Of a stretch of 6,965 nt of DNA, positions 1 through 6,322 are shown in pieces. The position numbers and the translations under genes were made by a program. How positions within the stretch are numbered: position 1 is the stretch's first letter; each line of letters starts with the position of its first letter. This DNA comes from Acidithiobacillus sp. GTDB lineage: Bacteria; Pseudomonadota; Gammaproteobacteria; Acidithiobacillales; Acidithiobacillaceae. The notes beneath the pieces were generated by a model. The model was not told the DNA's origin and made no database searches. It saw only the letters and a list, made by a program, of their open reading frames with translations. The stretch lies in assembly GCA_027445725.1 (NCBI GenBank), contig DAIAVG010000072.1, positions 1 to 6,965 of the forward strand. Direction: 5' to 3'.

Positions 1-138
1 CCCGGTACCACAGCCCACATCCAGGAGCGTATCCCCCGGCCTCGCCAGTAGGCGCCTGGAAAGCAGGCGAAACTCCGCCGTGCCGATCCAGTGCCCGCGA
101 GCTGTGTCATACCAGGCGTCATAGGTGGCGGCGTCCAT
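1..138 (-). CDS. Class I SAM-dependent methyltransferase, N-terminal fragment (runs off left edge)
   Basis: The minus strand from ATG 138-136 to the window edge encodes 46 residues without a stop. The product begins MDAATYDAWYDTARGHWIG and ends LLDVGCGTG. The last segment is motif I of Rossmann-fold methyltransferases, where the glycine-rich loop binds S-adenosylmethionine. The preceding YDxWYDT...G stretch resembles the N-terminus of UbiE/Methyltransf_11-type enzymes. The substrate cannot be told from this fragment, because the substrate-specific regions lie outside the window. The start codon overlaps the stop of a short upstream reading frame (TGATG), which suggests translational coupling if that frame is real. 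No strong Shine-Dalgarno sequence is visible before this ATG. The family call is firm; the function is unknown. Confidence 0.85.
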   Translation of the reverse strand, partial: MDAATYDAWYDTARGHWIGTAEFRLLSRRLLARPGDTLLDVGCGTG

Positions 139-251
139 CAGTCTGCCGCCCCGTCGATCTCCGCCCCAATAGTGAAGCGGCCCAGATGCACCACCAGTGG
201 GTCTACCGGGATGGCGGCATTGCAGTCGAGGTGGACCGGTAAATCGTTCAT
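138..251 (-). CDS. Possible small ORF upstream of and overlapping the methyltransferase
   Basis: A 37-codon frame runs from ATG 251-249 to a TGA at 140-138 that shares its A with the methyltransferase ATG. The predicted product starts MNDLPVHLDCNAAIPVDPL and ends GAEIDGAAD. The same frame stays open upstream to a TGA at 332-330, so a GTG at 308-306 would give 56 residues. Its codons favour G or C at the third position, and its composition looks more protein-like than the other frames here. No convincing ribosome binding site precedes either start. I do not recognise the product and see no signal peptide or membrane segment. It could be a real small gene, a degenerate remnant or a leader frame. 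Confidence 0.35.
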   Translation of the reverse strand: MNDLPVHLDCNAAIPVDPLVVHLGRFTIGAEIDGAAD

Positions 252-316
252 CTTTAGAAGTATGGAAGGATCTCGGGGAGCTTGCAATCGACAACGAATC
301 AGCGGCACGATGAAGC

Positions 317-347
317 AAAAGGTCCATAATCATGTGGTAATCCACGA
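317..347. promoter_or_regulatory. Copy 1 of a duplicated 31-bp intergenic motif (candidate operator or promoter)
   Basis: Blocks AAAAG (317-321), CCATAATCAT (324-333), TGGTAA (335-340) and CCACGA (342-347) recur in the same order and orientation at 2065-2096. The copies differ by about three substitutions and a 1-nt indel. This copy also contains a small dyad, GTGG-TAAT-CCAC (334-345), which is less well kept in copy 2. Read on the minus strand, GATTAT (332-327) could be a -10 box with TTGTTG 18 nt upstream. It would drive the frame that can start at GTG 308 or ATG 251. Read on the plus strand, the motif ends 115 nt before the permease start. Its function is inferred only from repetition and position. 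Confidence 0.5.
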
Positions 348-426
348 TGCAACAACAAACCTATCATGTCCGCCCTGAATGCACTGACCCCTTGCATGTC
401 AGCGCCAGTGCGCGGAATTTCGAGAT

Positions 427-446
427 CCCGCTTGGCACCAAGCGGG
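427..446. promoter_or_regulatory. 20-bp palindrome just upstream of the permease gene
   Basis: Two perfect 9-nt inverted arms, CCCGCTTGG (427-435) and CCAAGCGGG (438-446), are separated by CA. The right arm ends 16 nt before the permease ATG. No T-run follows on the plus strand, so it does not look like an intrinsic terminator. A dyad of this length suits a dimeric repressor or activator binding site. In RNA it could fold into an 8-bp stem with a GCAC loop next to the translation start. Which of these holds cannot be decided from the sequence. Confidence 0.45.
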
Positions 447-462
447 CTGACACCTGCCTACG

Positions 463-1221
463 ATGCAATCGGTAAGCACAGAATGGTGGCTCCTCCCGGC
501 ATTATTCGCCGCCGGGATGGGTGCCGGGTTCATCAATGTCCTGGCTGGCGCTGGATCCATGCTGACCTTGCCGGTACTCATCTTCCTTGGCCTCGATCCC
601 ATCACCGCAAACGGCACCAACCGCATCAGCATCCTTTTGGAAAATCTCACCGCCGCTCGCACCTTTTACCGCCACAACTTGGTGGATTTAAAAAAAGGGA
701 TGATGCTGGCCCTGTGGACGCTGCCGGGAGCCATACTCGGGGCTATTACGGGTGTCCATATTGGTAGTCTCTGGTTTCAGCGCATTTTAGTGATTGTATT
801 GGCGCTCAGCACGGCCACGATGTTCTTTCCAAAGATTGTCGCTGGAGAACCTACACGTCCCGATGGCAGGGCGTCACCATGGCTGTATCCCTCCATGCTG
901 GCGCTGGGCTTTTACGGCGGCTTTATGCAGCTAGGTGTCGGCTTCCTCTTCATCTTTGCCCTGCGCCATTTGCTCACCAAAAATCTAGCGCAAGTAAATG
1001 CTTACAAAACCCTCATTATCTCAATATATATACTGCCTACCCTCCTTATCTTCGCATGGATGGGTCAAGTTCACTGGGGCATCGGCGTTATCGTCGGCAT
1101 AGGCGGCATGATAGGCGCACGGTTGGCTACCAGACTTACGGTGAGCCGCCGCGGAGAACTGTGGGTCAAAGTAATCATGGCGATCATCATACTGCTGATG
1201 GCTGCCAAGCTCTGGGTTTGA
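463..1221 (+). CDS. TauE/SafE-family membrane permease (putative sulfite/sulfonate/anion exporter)
   Basis: This 252-residue, strongly hydrophobic protein has about eight predicted membrane segments, in two similar halves. The first half carries GAGFINVLAGAGSMLTLPVL and then ANGTNRISILLENL, the hallmark of the TauE/SafE (DUF81) family. The second half repeats the pattern as FYGGFMQLGVGFLFIFALRHLL followed by VNAYKTLIISIYILP. A polar loop near residues 125-140 (AGEPTRPDGR) separates the halves. Some family members export sulfite, sulfoacetate or other small organic anions across the inner membrane. The substrate here is unknown, though sulfite or thiosulfate traffic would suit a sulfur-oxidising host. 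The ATG at 463 is the first ATG after an in-frame stop at 448-450. It lacks a clear Shine-Dalgarno sequence and follows the palindrome at 427-446. The gene converges on the CbbY-like gene, leaving 51 nt between them with no obvious terminator. Confidence 0.88.
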   Translation: MQSVSTEWWLLPALFAAGMGAGFINVLAGAGSMLTLPVLIFLGLDPITANGTNRISILLENLTAARTFYRHNLVDLKKGMMLALWTLPGAILGAITGVHIGSLWFQRILVIVLALSTATMFFPKIVAGEPTRPDGRASPWLYPSMLALGFYGGFMQLGVGFLFIFALRHLLTKNLAQVNAYKTLIISIYILPTLLIFAWMGQVHWGIGVIVGIGGMIGARLATRLTVSRRGELWVKVIMAIIILLMAAKLWV

Positions 1222-1272
1222 CCGGATTGGGGATGCTGACCGCATAACGCCCACTGCAACGTTCCCAAACAC

Positions 1273-2037
1273 TCAAACTTCGCGGATATCCGCCCACCAC
1301 CCCTGCAGGATGGGAATATCCACGACCACCTGTTCCCCAGCGGCCTGGCCCTGCAAAACGTGCGCAGGGGATACCGTTTCTCCCAAATGATCGAGAACCC
1401 GCAGCGCTGCGCTAAAGTCCTGTCCTTCGGTATATTCCGTCTGGGTAATAATGGTGGCGAGCCCCGCTCCACGGGCTGATTGCAGCCCGTTCGCCGAGTC
1501 TTCAATCGCGAGGCAGTCTGCGGCAGGCAACCCTAATTGACCCAGCACATAGGTATAAATGTCCGCTGCGGGCTTTTTGTGGGGGACAATATCCCCGGCG
1601 CCAATCGTATGAAAGCGCTGCGGCGCCTCCGCACCCAGAGTGCTCTTCAACAGGGACTCGACATTGGCTGGCGTGGTGGTCGTGGCAATGGCCAGAAGCA
1701 GGCCATGATCCCGTGCCGCATTCAGCAAACGCTCCACACCGGGGCGTAGCGGCAATAGCCCGGCATTCATCATCTCCACGTAATACCCGGTCTTTTGACG
1801 GTGGATAGAGGCAATATCAGCATCGCTCAGTTGCGGCAACTGCGGATGTTCATTCAGGAAAATCCTGAGGCGTTCTTTGCCGCCGGTAATCTTCAGATAG
1901 TGGCCATAGGTCGGCACATCCCAGCTAAAAGGAAGGCCTGCTTCGGCAAAAGCCTGATTGAAAGCAACCCGGTGGGCATCCCGTTCGGTATCGGCAAGGG
2001 TCCCGTCCACATCAAAGATCAGCGCACGCAAAGGCAT
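1273..2037 (-). CDS. cbbY: CbbY-like HAD-superfamily phosphatase (putative xylulose-1,5-bisphosphate phosphatase)
   Basis: The 254-residue soluble protein has all the haloacid-dehalogenase motifs. Motif I is DVDGTLADTE, with nucleophile Asp9 and acid/base Asp11. Motif II is AIATTTTP (Thr119 region), the motif III lysine lies in PHKKPAADIY (Lys154/155), and motif IV is AIEDSANGL (Glu179-Asp180). The cap contains ITGGKERL (50-57) and IHRQKT (78-83), which closely resemble proteobacterial CbbY. CbbY removes the Rubisco inhibitor xylulose-1,5-bisphosphate, so an autotrophic host is implied. No Rubisco gene is in the window, and a different sugar-phosphate substrate remains possible. A tail of about 30 residues, ending ILQGWWADIREV, extends past the usual core. 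The ATG at 2037 is preceded by CAGGAG at a slightly long spacing. Transcription diverges from dksA, with a copy of the repeated 31-bp motif upstream. Confidence 0.82.
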   Translation of the reverse strand: MPLRALIFDVDGTLADTERDAHRVAFNQAFAEAGLPFSWDVPTYGHYLKITGGKERLRIFLNEHPQLPQLSDADIASIHRQKTGYYVEMMNAGLLPLRPGVERLLNAARDHGLLLAIATTTTPANVESLLKSTLGAEAPQRFHTIGAGDIVPHKKPAADIYTYVLGQLGLPAADCLAIEDSANGLQSARGAGLATIITQTEYTEGQDFSAALRVLDHLGETVSPAHVLQGQAAGEQVVVDIPILQGWWADIREV

Positions 2038-2064
2038 GAATCATTATCTCCTGAATTTATGGTA

Positions 2065-2096
2065 AAAAGTGCCATAATCATCTGGTAAACCCACGA
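2065..2096. promoter_or_regulatory. Copy 2 of the duplicated 31-bp intergenic motif (candidate operator or promoter)
   Basis: AAAAG (2065-2069), CCATAATCAT (2072-2081), TGGTAA (2083-2088) and CCACGA (2091-2096) match copy 1 at 317-347 in order, orientation and spacing, apart from one inserted base before CCACGA. On the minus strand, GATTAT (2080-2075) has TTGGAT 18 nt upstream. It could act as a weak sigma70-type promoter for the CbbY-like gene, whose ATG lies about 38 nt further on. On the plus strand, the motif ends 108 nt before the dksA start, compared with 115 nt before the permease in copy 1. It could serve either gene or both. Confidence 0.5.
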
Positions 2097-2204
2097 CATC
2101 CAAAACAGCCTGGTCGGGCCATTGTAACCAGCATGCCTCGGATTGCCAAAACGGTTATTCTCTGTTAAACGTAAGCAGATTTACCACAAAGACAGGAAGC
2201 CCCC

Positions 2205-2669
2205 ATGGACCAAAACACGTTCCAGCCCGCGAAAACAGTGCCCGGCGCAGCCCAGCAGTTCACCGCCTTCACCCCCTACGAGGCCGCCCCCGGCGAAGAG
2301 TATATGAGCCCCGCGCAGATCGCCCATTTCCAGAAAATTCTGGAAGATTGGCGCGGCGAACTGATGGCAGAAGTCGACCGTACCGTACAACATATGCAGA
2401 TGGAAAACGTCAACTATTCCGACCCCAATGATCGGGCCAGTCTGGAGACGGACATGGGCCTGGAACTGCGCGCCCGCGATCGGGAACGCAAGCTGATCCG
2501 TAAAATCACCCAGGCCCTCGACCGCATCAAGACCGGCGAATATGGCTACTGCGAAAGTTGTGGCGTGGAGATCGGACTGCGCCGCCTCGAAGCCCGCCCT
2601 ACCGCCACTCTCTGCATTGATTGCAAAACCCTGGAAGAAAAACGCGAAAAACAGATGGCGCAGGACTGA
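2205..2669 (+). CDS. dksA: RNA polymerase-binding transcription factor DksA
   Basis: DksA is a cytoplasmic protein that enters the RNA polymerase secondary channel and, with ppGpp, represses rRNA promoters and activates biosynthetic ones. The 154-residue product has a variable N-terminus, then a helical hairpin from about residue 36 to 108. The tip reads DPNDRA (73-78), keeping Asp73, Asp76 and Ala78, which match the functional D-x-x-D-x-A tip of E. coli DksA. The LELRARDRERKLIRKI helix follows. A C4 zinc finger is formed by Cys116, Cys119, Cys137 and Cys140 in GYCESCGVEIGLRRLEARPT and LCIDCKTLEEKREKQM. All four cysteines are present, so this is the zinc-binding form. AGGAAG at 2194-2199 is a good ribosome binding site for ATG 2205. 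A weak -35-like TTGCCA (2143-2148) lies upstream without a clear -10 partner. pyrC follows after 4 nt. Confidence 0.97.
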   Translation: MDQNTFQPAKTVPGAAQQFTAFTPYEAAPGEEYMSPAQIAHFQKILEDWRGELMAEVDRTVQHMQMENVNYSDPNDRASLETDMGLELRARDRERKLIRKITQALDRIKTGEYGYCESCGVEIGLRRLEARPTATLCIDCKTLEEKREKQMAQD

Positions 2670-2673
2670 TACC

Positions 2674-4005
2674 GTGCGTCTGCTGATCCGTAACGCGCGC
2701 ATCGCGCTACCCTCCGGTGAACTGTATCACGGGGATCTTTTCGCCGAAGATGGTCGCATTGTTGCCATCGATCGGGATATAGACCGTGCCGCCGATACGG
2801 TGATTGACGCCGAAGGTCATATGCTGATGCCCGGCGTTATGGACCCGCAGGTGCATTTCCGCGAACCCGGCAATGAGCAGAAGGAAGATATTTCCAGCGG
2901 CTCGCGGGCCGCGGCCAAAGGTGGCGTCACCAGTTTTCTGGAAATGCCCAACACCAATCCGTCCACTACCAGCCCCGCTGCTCTGGCGGACAAACTGGCG
3001 CGCGGTGCCGAAAAATCCGTGGTTAACTACGGATTTTTTATCGGGGCCACCCCCGACAATCTCGACAATCTGCTGGCAGCCGATGCCGCCTGCGGCATCA
3101 AGATTTTTATGGGTGCCAGTACCGGCAATTTACTGGTGGACAAGGAAGAAGACCTGGATCGTATTTTCGCCCATGGCCGCAAACTGATAGCGGTCCATGC
3201 GGAAGATGAGGCACGCATTCGTGAGCGGCGCGCCCGGTTTACCGACAGCGGTGATCCCGCCGATCATTCCCGTATCCGCGATGAAGAATCGGCGCTGATC
3301 GCTACCCGGCGAGCCGTTCGGCTGTCGAAAAAATATCAGCGCCGTCTGCACGTCCTGCATCTCTCCACGGCCATGGAGACCGAGTTCTTACGGCAGGAAA
3401 AGACGCCTTATATCAGTTGTGAGGCGATTCCCAACCATCTCTTTCTGACGACCGATGCCTATGCCAGAATGGGTACCCTGGCGCAGATGAACCCCCCTAT
3501 CCGCAGCGAGCACGATCGTCAGACCCTCTGGGAGGGTTTGCGCAGCGGCGTAATCGATTGCATTGCTACGGATCACGCCCCGCACCTGCTGGCAGACAAG
3601 GCCTTGGGGTATCCCCGCGCACCCTCCGGCATGCCCGGCGTGGAAACCAGCCTGCCCCTGATGCTCACCGCCATGCGCGACGGCCATTGCAGTCTGGCCG
3701 AGTTGCAGCGCTGGATGTGCTACAACCCGGCGCGCCTCTATGGCGTGGTGAACAAAGGGCGCATTGCCATAGGCTGGGATGCGGATCTGACCCTGGTCGA
3801 TGTGACCCATGAAAAGCCCGTCCGCAATGAGGAGATGTTCACCAAGGTGGGCTGGAGTCCCTTCAATGGCTGGGTCCTGACGGGTTGGCCTATTACTACC
3901 ATTGTCGGCGGCCGAGTGGTTTTCGATAAAGGCGAGATTCTCCCCAACGCGCACGGGCAGCCGCTGCACTATGTCGAGCCGACGCCCCTGCCGGCGGTGG
4001 ACTGA
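2674..4005 (+). CDS. pyrC: Dihydroorotase (class I-like amidohydrolase, GTG start)
   Basis: The enzyme interconverts N-carbamoyl-aspartate and dihydroorotate, the third step of pyrimidine synthesis, in the cytoplasm. GTG 2674 is preferred: it lies 4 nt after the dksA stop with AGGA (2662-2665) upstream, and VRLLIRNARI is the usual amidohydrolase first strand. An upstream in-frame ATG at 2542 would read through dksA and adds unrelated sequence. The product has 443 residues. Metal-site motifs are MDPQVHFREPG (55-66), GIKIFMGAS with candidate carboxylated Lys143, VHAEDE (His175), LHLST (His229) and ATDHAPH (Asp300). GMPGVETSLPLML follows. Position 59 is Gln, where most class I enzymes have the first His of HxH. 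I recall a dihydroorotase subgroup with QVHFREPG, notably in Bacteroidetes, so activity is still likely. Hydantoinase or allantoinase activity is less likely given the motif set. The 3' end overlaps tilS by 37 bp. Confidence 0.92.
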   Translation: MRLLIRNARIALPSGELYHGDLFAEDGRIVAIDRDIDRAADTVIDAEGHMLMPGVMDPQVHFREPGNEQKEDISSGSRAAAKGGVTSFLEMPNTNPSTTSPAALADKLARGAEKSVVNYGFFIGATPDNLDNLLAADAACGIKIFMGASTGNLLVDKEEDLDRIFAHGRKLIAVHAEDEARIRERRARFTDSGDPADHSRIRDEESALIATRRAVRLSKKYQRRLHVLHLSTAMETEFLRQEKTPYISCEAIPNHLFLTTDAYARMGTLAQMNPPIRSEHDRQTLWEGLRSGVIDCIATDHAPHLLADKALGYPRAPSGMPGVETSLPLMLTAMRDGHCSLAELQRWMCYNPARLYGVVNKGRIAIGWDADLTLVDVTHEKPVRNEEMFTKVGWSPFNGWVLTGWPITTIVGGRVVFDKGEILPNAHGQPLHYVEPTPLPAVD

Positions 4006-5360
4006 GCACCGGTATTCCAGAGGCAGAGGGCCGTTCCCCCGGGGGCACTCGCCCAGGGTGCGGTGTAGTAACCCAGAATGAGCAGCAAATGCCCCGCTTC
4101 GTCCCAGAGTAAGGGCACATCCGCACGCCGATCCGGTGGCACCCCCGCCTCCAGCAGTAATTTCTTCAGCGGACGATGTTGGCCCTGCCCGGTTAGGGTG
4201 AGCTCCCCCTGGCAGCGACGGCGCCAGTACAAGCTCGTCTCCGCAAAACGCTCAGCCAGCGCGTGATGAAAACCGTCCGGTGGGGTATCCCGGAGAGCAC
4301 ACTGCCAGCCAGGGATCGGCAGCGGTTTTCCGGGAGCGGCACACCAAGGGCCTTCTTCCCATTCCTTTTCCGCCGTAGCGCGCGGTTGCAGCCAGGCGCG
4401 CAGCAGTCCGCCCTGCAGCCAGGCTTCTCCCCCTTCCCACTGAATCCTCGCGCCCCCGCGTCCCTGCACTACCGTGTCCCGCAGAGCCTCCAGACGCTCC
4501 CGGCTCGGCACCGGAATCTGCCGCTTCTGAAGCCATCCGCGCAGGAAAACCCGCTGTGCGGCAGCAGAGAGGGACTGCAAATACGCCACGGAGAGCCGCT
4601 CCGCAGAGAATTCCGGGTAATCTGCCCGATACCGCTGCCAACGCAAACTAAACCAGTCCGCCGCGATTTCCCGCATATCGGCGAGATTATCCGCCGCGCG
4701 GGCGATATTGGCCGCCGCATGAGGCCAGCCCAGATCGCGCAGTTGCGGGAGCAGGATATTGCGCACCCGTACCCGGTCATAGCGCACATCGGCATTGGCC
4801 GGGTCATTCAGAAAGGGTAAGTGCCGCTGTTCCAGATAATCCCGCAGCACCAGTTGGGGTACATCCAGCAAGGGTCGGACCAGCAGCCCGGCTCCCAGAG
4901 GGCGCTGCCCGGGCATGGCCGCCAGCCCCGCTACACCAGCACCGCGCAACAGTTGCAAAAGCAGAGTCTCCGCCTGGTCTTCCAAGTGCTGCGCCGTGAA
5001 CAGCCAGTCGCCCTGCTCCAACTGTGCCGCCATGAGGGCATAGCGGGCACGCCGGGCCTGATCCTCCGGGCCTTCTCCCGGTGTGTCTGCGGGCAGGCGC
5101 AGCAGGGTGAAAGAGGCCCCCAGCGCCACAGCCTGCTGCTGGCAGAACCGGGCCCATTGAGCACTGTCCGGGTGCCAGCCGTGATCCACATGCAAGGCAT
5201 GGACGGTGTACCCTAAGGAAAGCAGTGCCACGAGCAGGGCCGTAGAATCACCACCACCACTGTAGGCCACATAGAGTATACGTCCTTCCGGGGGGCGCAA
5301 ATCCCCCTGCAGACGCGTCTGGAGACGTCGCTCCAGCTCAGGCGGCGCCGACGACTCCAT
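3969..5360 (-). CDS. tilS: tRNA(Ile)-lysidine synthase TilS
   Basis: TilS uses ATP and lysine to convert the wobble cytidine (C34) of the minor tRNA-Ile(CAU) to lysidine, switching its charging to isoleucine and its decoding to AUA. The 463-residue protein opens with a short N-terminal extension and then a PP-loop ATP-binding motif, [11 protein letters not shown] (33-43). [13 protein letters not shown] and [22 protein letters not shown] follow, both typical of the N-type ATP pyrophosphatase domain. [20 protein letters not shown] matches the conserved linker before the helical substrate-binding domain. The C-terminal TilS domain is visible as [19 protein letters not shown] and [18 protein letters not shown]. 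The ATG at 5360 lies inside the 3' end of accA (23-bp overlap) with no strong ribosome binding site, which suggests translational coupling. Its final 12 codons and stop lie antisense to the end of pyrC. Confidence 0.95.
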   Translation of the reverse strand: MESSAPPELERRLQTRLQGDLRPPEGRILYVAYSGGGDSTALLVALLSLGYTVHALHVDHGWHPDSAQWARFCQQQAVALGASFTLLRLPADTPGEGPEDQARRARYALMAAQLEQGDWLFTAQHLEDQAETLLLQLLRGAGVAGLAAMPGQRPLGAGLLVRPLLDVPQLVLRDYLEQRHLPFLNDPANADVRYDRVRVRNILLPQLRDLGWPHAAANIARAADNLADMREIAADWFSLRWQRYRADYPEFSAERLSVAYLQSLSAAAQRVFLRGWLQKRQIPVPSRERLEALRDTVVQGRGGARIQWEGGEAWLQGGLLRAWLQPRATAEKEWEEGPWCAAPGKPLPIPGWQCALRDTPPDGFHHALAERFAETSLYWRRRCQGELTLTGQGQHRPLKKLLLEAGVPPDRRADVPLLWDEAGHLLLILGYYTAPWASAPGGTALCLWNTGAQSTAGRGVGST

Positions 5361-6288
5361 AGTGCATCAGGCGTTCGTAACGGGTGGTCAGCAACTTGCT
5401 GGTATCCATCGCCTGCAGATCCTGCAGGTGATGGGCAAAGCGCTCGCGTGCCAACGCGAAGACCGCTTCGGGATCGCGATGCGCGCCACCGAGGGGCTCC
5501 GCCAGCACTTCGTCGACCAGCCCCATTCCTTGCAAACGACGTGCGGTGATGCCCAGGGTTTCCGCTGCTTCGGCTGCCATAGCGGCGTTCTTCCAGAGGA
5601 TCGAGGCGCAGCCTTCCGGCGAAATGACGGAGTATACCCCGTACTCCAGCATCAGCATCCGGTCACCCACGCCAATCGCCAGCGCCCCGCCGGAGCCGCC
5701 TTCGCCAATGACCGTGCAGATAATGGGTACCGCCAAGTCGGACATCACCGCGAGATTGCGGGCGATGGCCTCACTCTGGCCGCGTTCCTCGGCACCGATA
5801 CCCGGATAGGCTCCGGGCGTATCAATGAAAGTAAATACCGGCAAGGCAAAACGCTCGGCAAGACGGAGCAGACGCAAAGCCTTACGATAACCTTCCGGAC
5901 GCGGCATCCCAAAGTTGCGCTGAATCTTTTCCTTGGTGTCGCGGCCCTTCTGATGTCCCATCCAGACGATAGGCTGTCCATTGAAGCGCGCCAGGCCGCC
6001 AATAATAGCCTGATCATCGGCGAAGGCACGATCGCCTGCCAGCACCTGTACTTCCGTGAAAAGGGCCTGCACGTAATCCAGGGTGTAAGGCCGCTGTGGA
6101 TGACGGGCCACCTGTACCGTCTGCCAGGCACCAAGCTTGCTGTAAATACGCTGCAACTCCTTGCGCGCCTTGACTTCCAGACGACCGATGTCATCGGCAA
6201 TACCCGGCTGATTCAGGGCGTGGAGTTCCTCCACCTTGGCATCCAGCTCCGCCACCGATTGTTCAAAGTCCAGATAACTGATTTTCAT
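5338..6288 (-). CDS. accA: Acetyl-CoA carboxylase carboxyltransferase subunit alpha
   Basis: AccA pairs with AccD to transfer the carboxyl group from biotin on AccB to acetyl-CoA, giving malonyl-CoA for fatty-acid synthesis. The chosen start, ATG 6288, gives 316 residues beginning [20 protein letters not shown], matching the usual AccA N-terminus and the E. coli length of about 319. A GTG two codons earlier (6294) is rejected because it overlaps AAGGAG, which sits 5 nt before the ATG. Family motifs include [60 protein letters not shown] and the oxyanion-type [14 protein letters not shown]. No zinc finger is expected, since that lies in AccD. The gene sits 34 nt after dnaE and overlaps tilS by 23 bp, so the three are probably co-transcribed. 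This order is common in beta- and gammaproteobacteria. Confidence 0.96.
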   Translation of the reverse strand: MKISYLDFEQSVAELDAKVEELHALNQPGIADDIGRLEVKARKELQRIYSKLGAWQTVQVARHPQRPYTLDYVQALFTEVQVLAGDRAFADDQAIIGGLARFNGQPIVWMGHQKGRDTKEKIQRNFGMPRPEGYRKALRLLRLAERFALPVFTFIDTPGAYPGIGAEERGQSEAIARNLAVMSDLAVPIICTVIGEGGSGGALAIGVGDRMLMLEYGVYSVISPEGCASILWKNAAMAAEAAETLGITARRLQGMGLVDEVLAEPLGGAHRDPEAVFALARERFAHHLQDLQAMDTSKLLTTRYERLMHYGVVGAA

Positions 6289-6322
6289 GTTCACTCCTTA
6301 CCACTCCGAATAGGACCGGCGC

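Noticed and set aside
427..446. Intrinsic terminator formed by the palindrome
   Set aside because: It has a strong stem but no T-run on either side, and no plus-strand gene ends just before it.
366..767. Plus-strand open frame overlapping the start of the permease gene
   Set aside because: The product has no recognisable family pattern and the overlapping 463 frame is a clear TauE/SafE protein, so this is out-of-frame shadow coding.
1222..1272. Terminator between the convergent permease and phosphatase genes
   Set aside because: No stem-loop followed by a T-run on either strand was found in these 51 nt.
2542..2673. Possible N-terminal extension of the dihydroorotase from ATG 2542
   Set aside because: It would read dksA sequence in another frame and add 44 residues absent from the family. 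GTG 2674 has a ribosome binding site and the expected first strand.
2181..2702. Antisense frame of about 173 codons over dksA
   Set aside because: It covers dksA almost exactly on the opposite strand and shows no family motif or ribosome binding site.
5243..5262. TilS P-loop variant SGGGDS as a defect
   Set aside because: It still fits the SGGxDS consensus of PP-loop enzymes, where the fourth position varies.
6289..6294. GTG 6294 as the accA start
   Set aside because: It overlaps the AAGGAG ribosome binding site, which is correctly spaced for ATG 6288.
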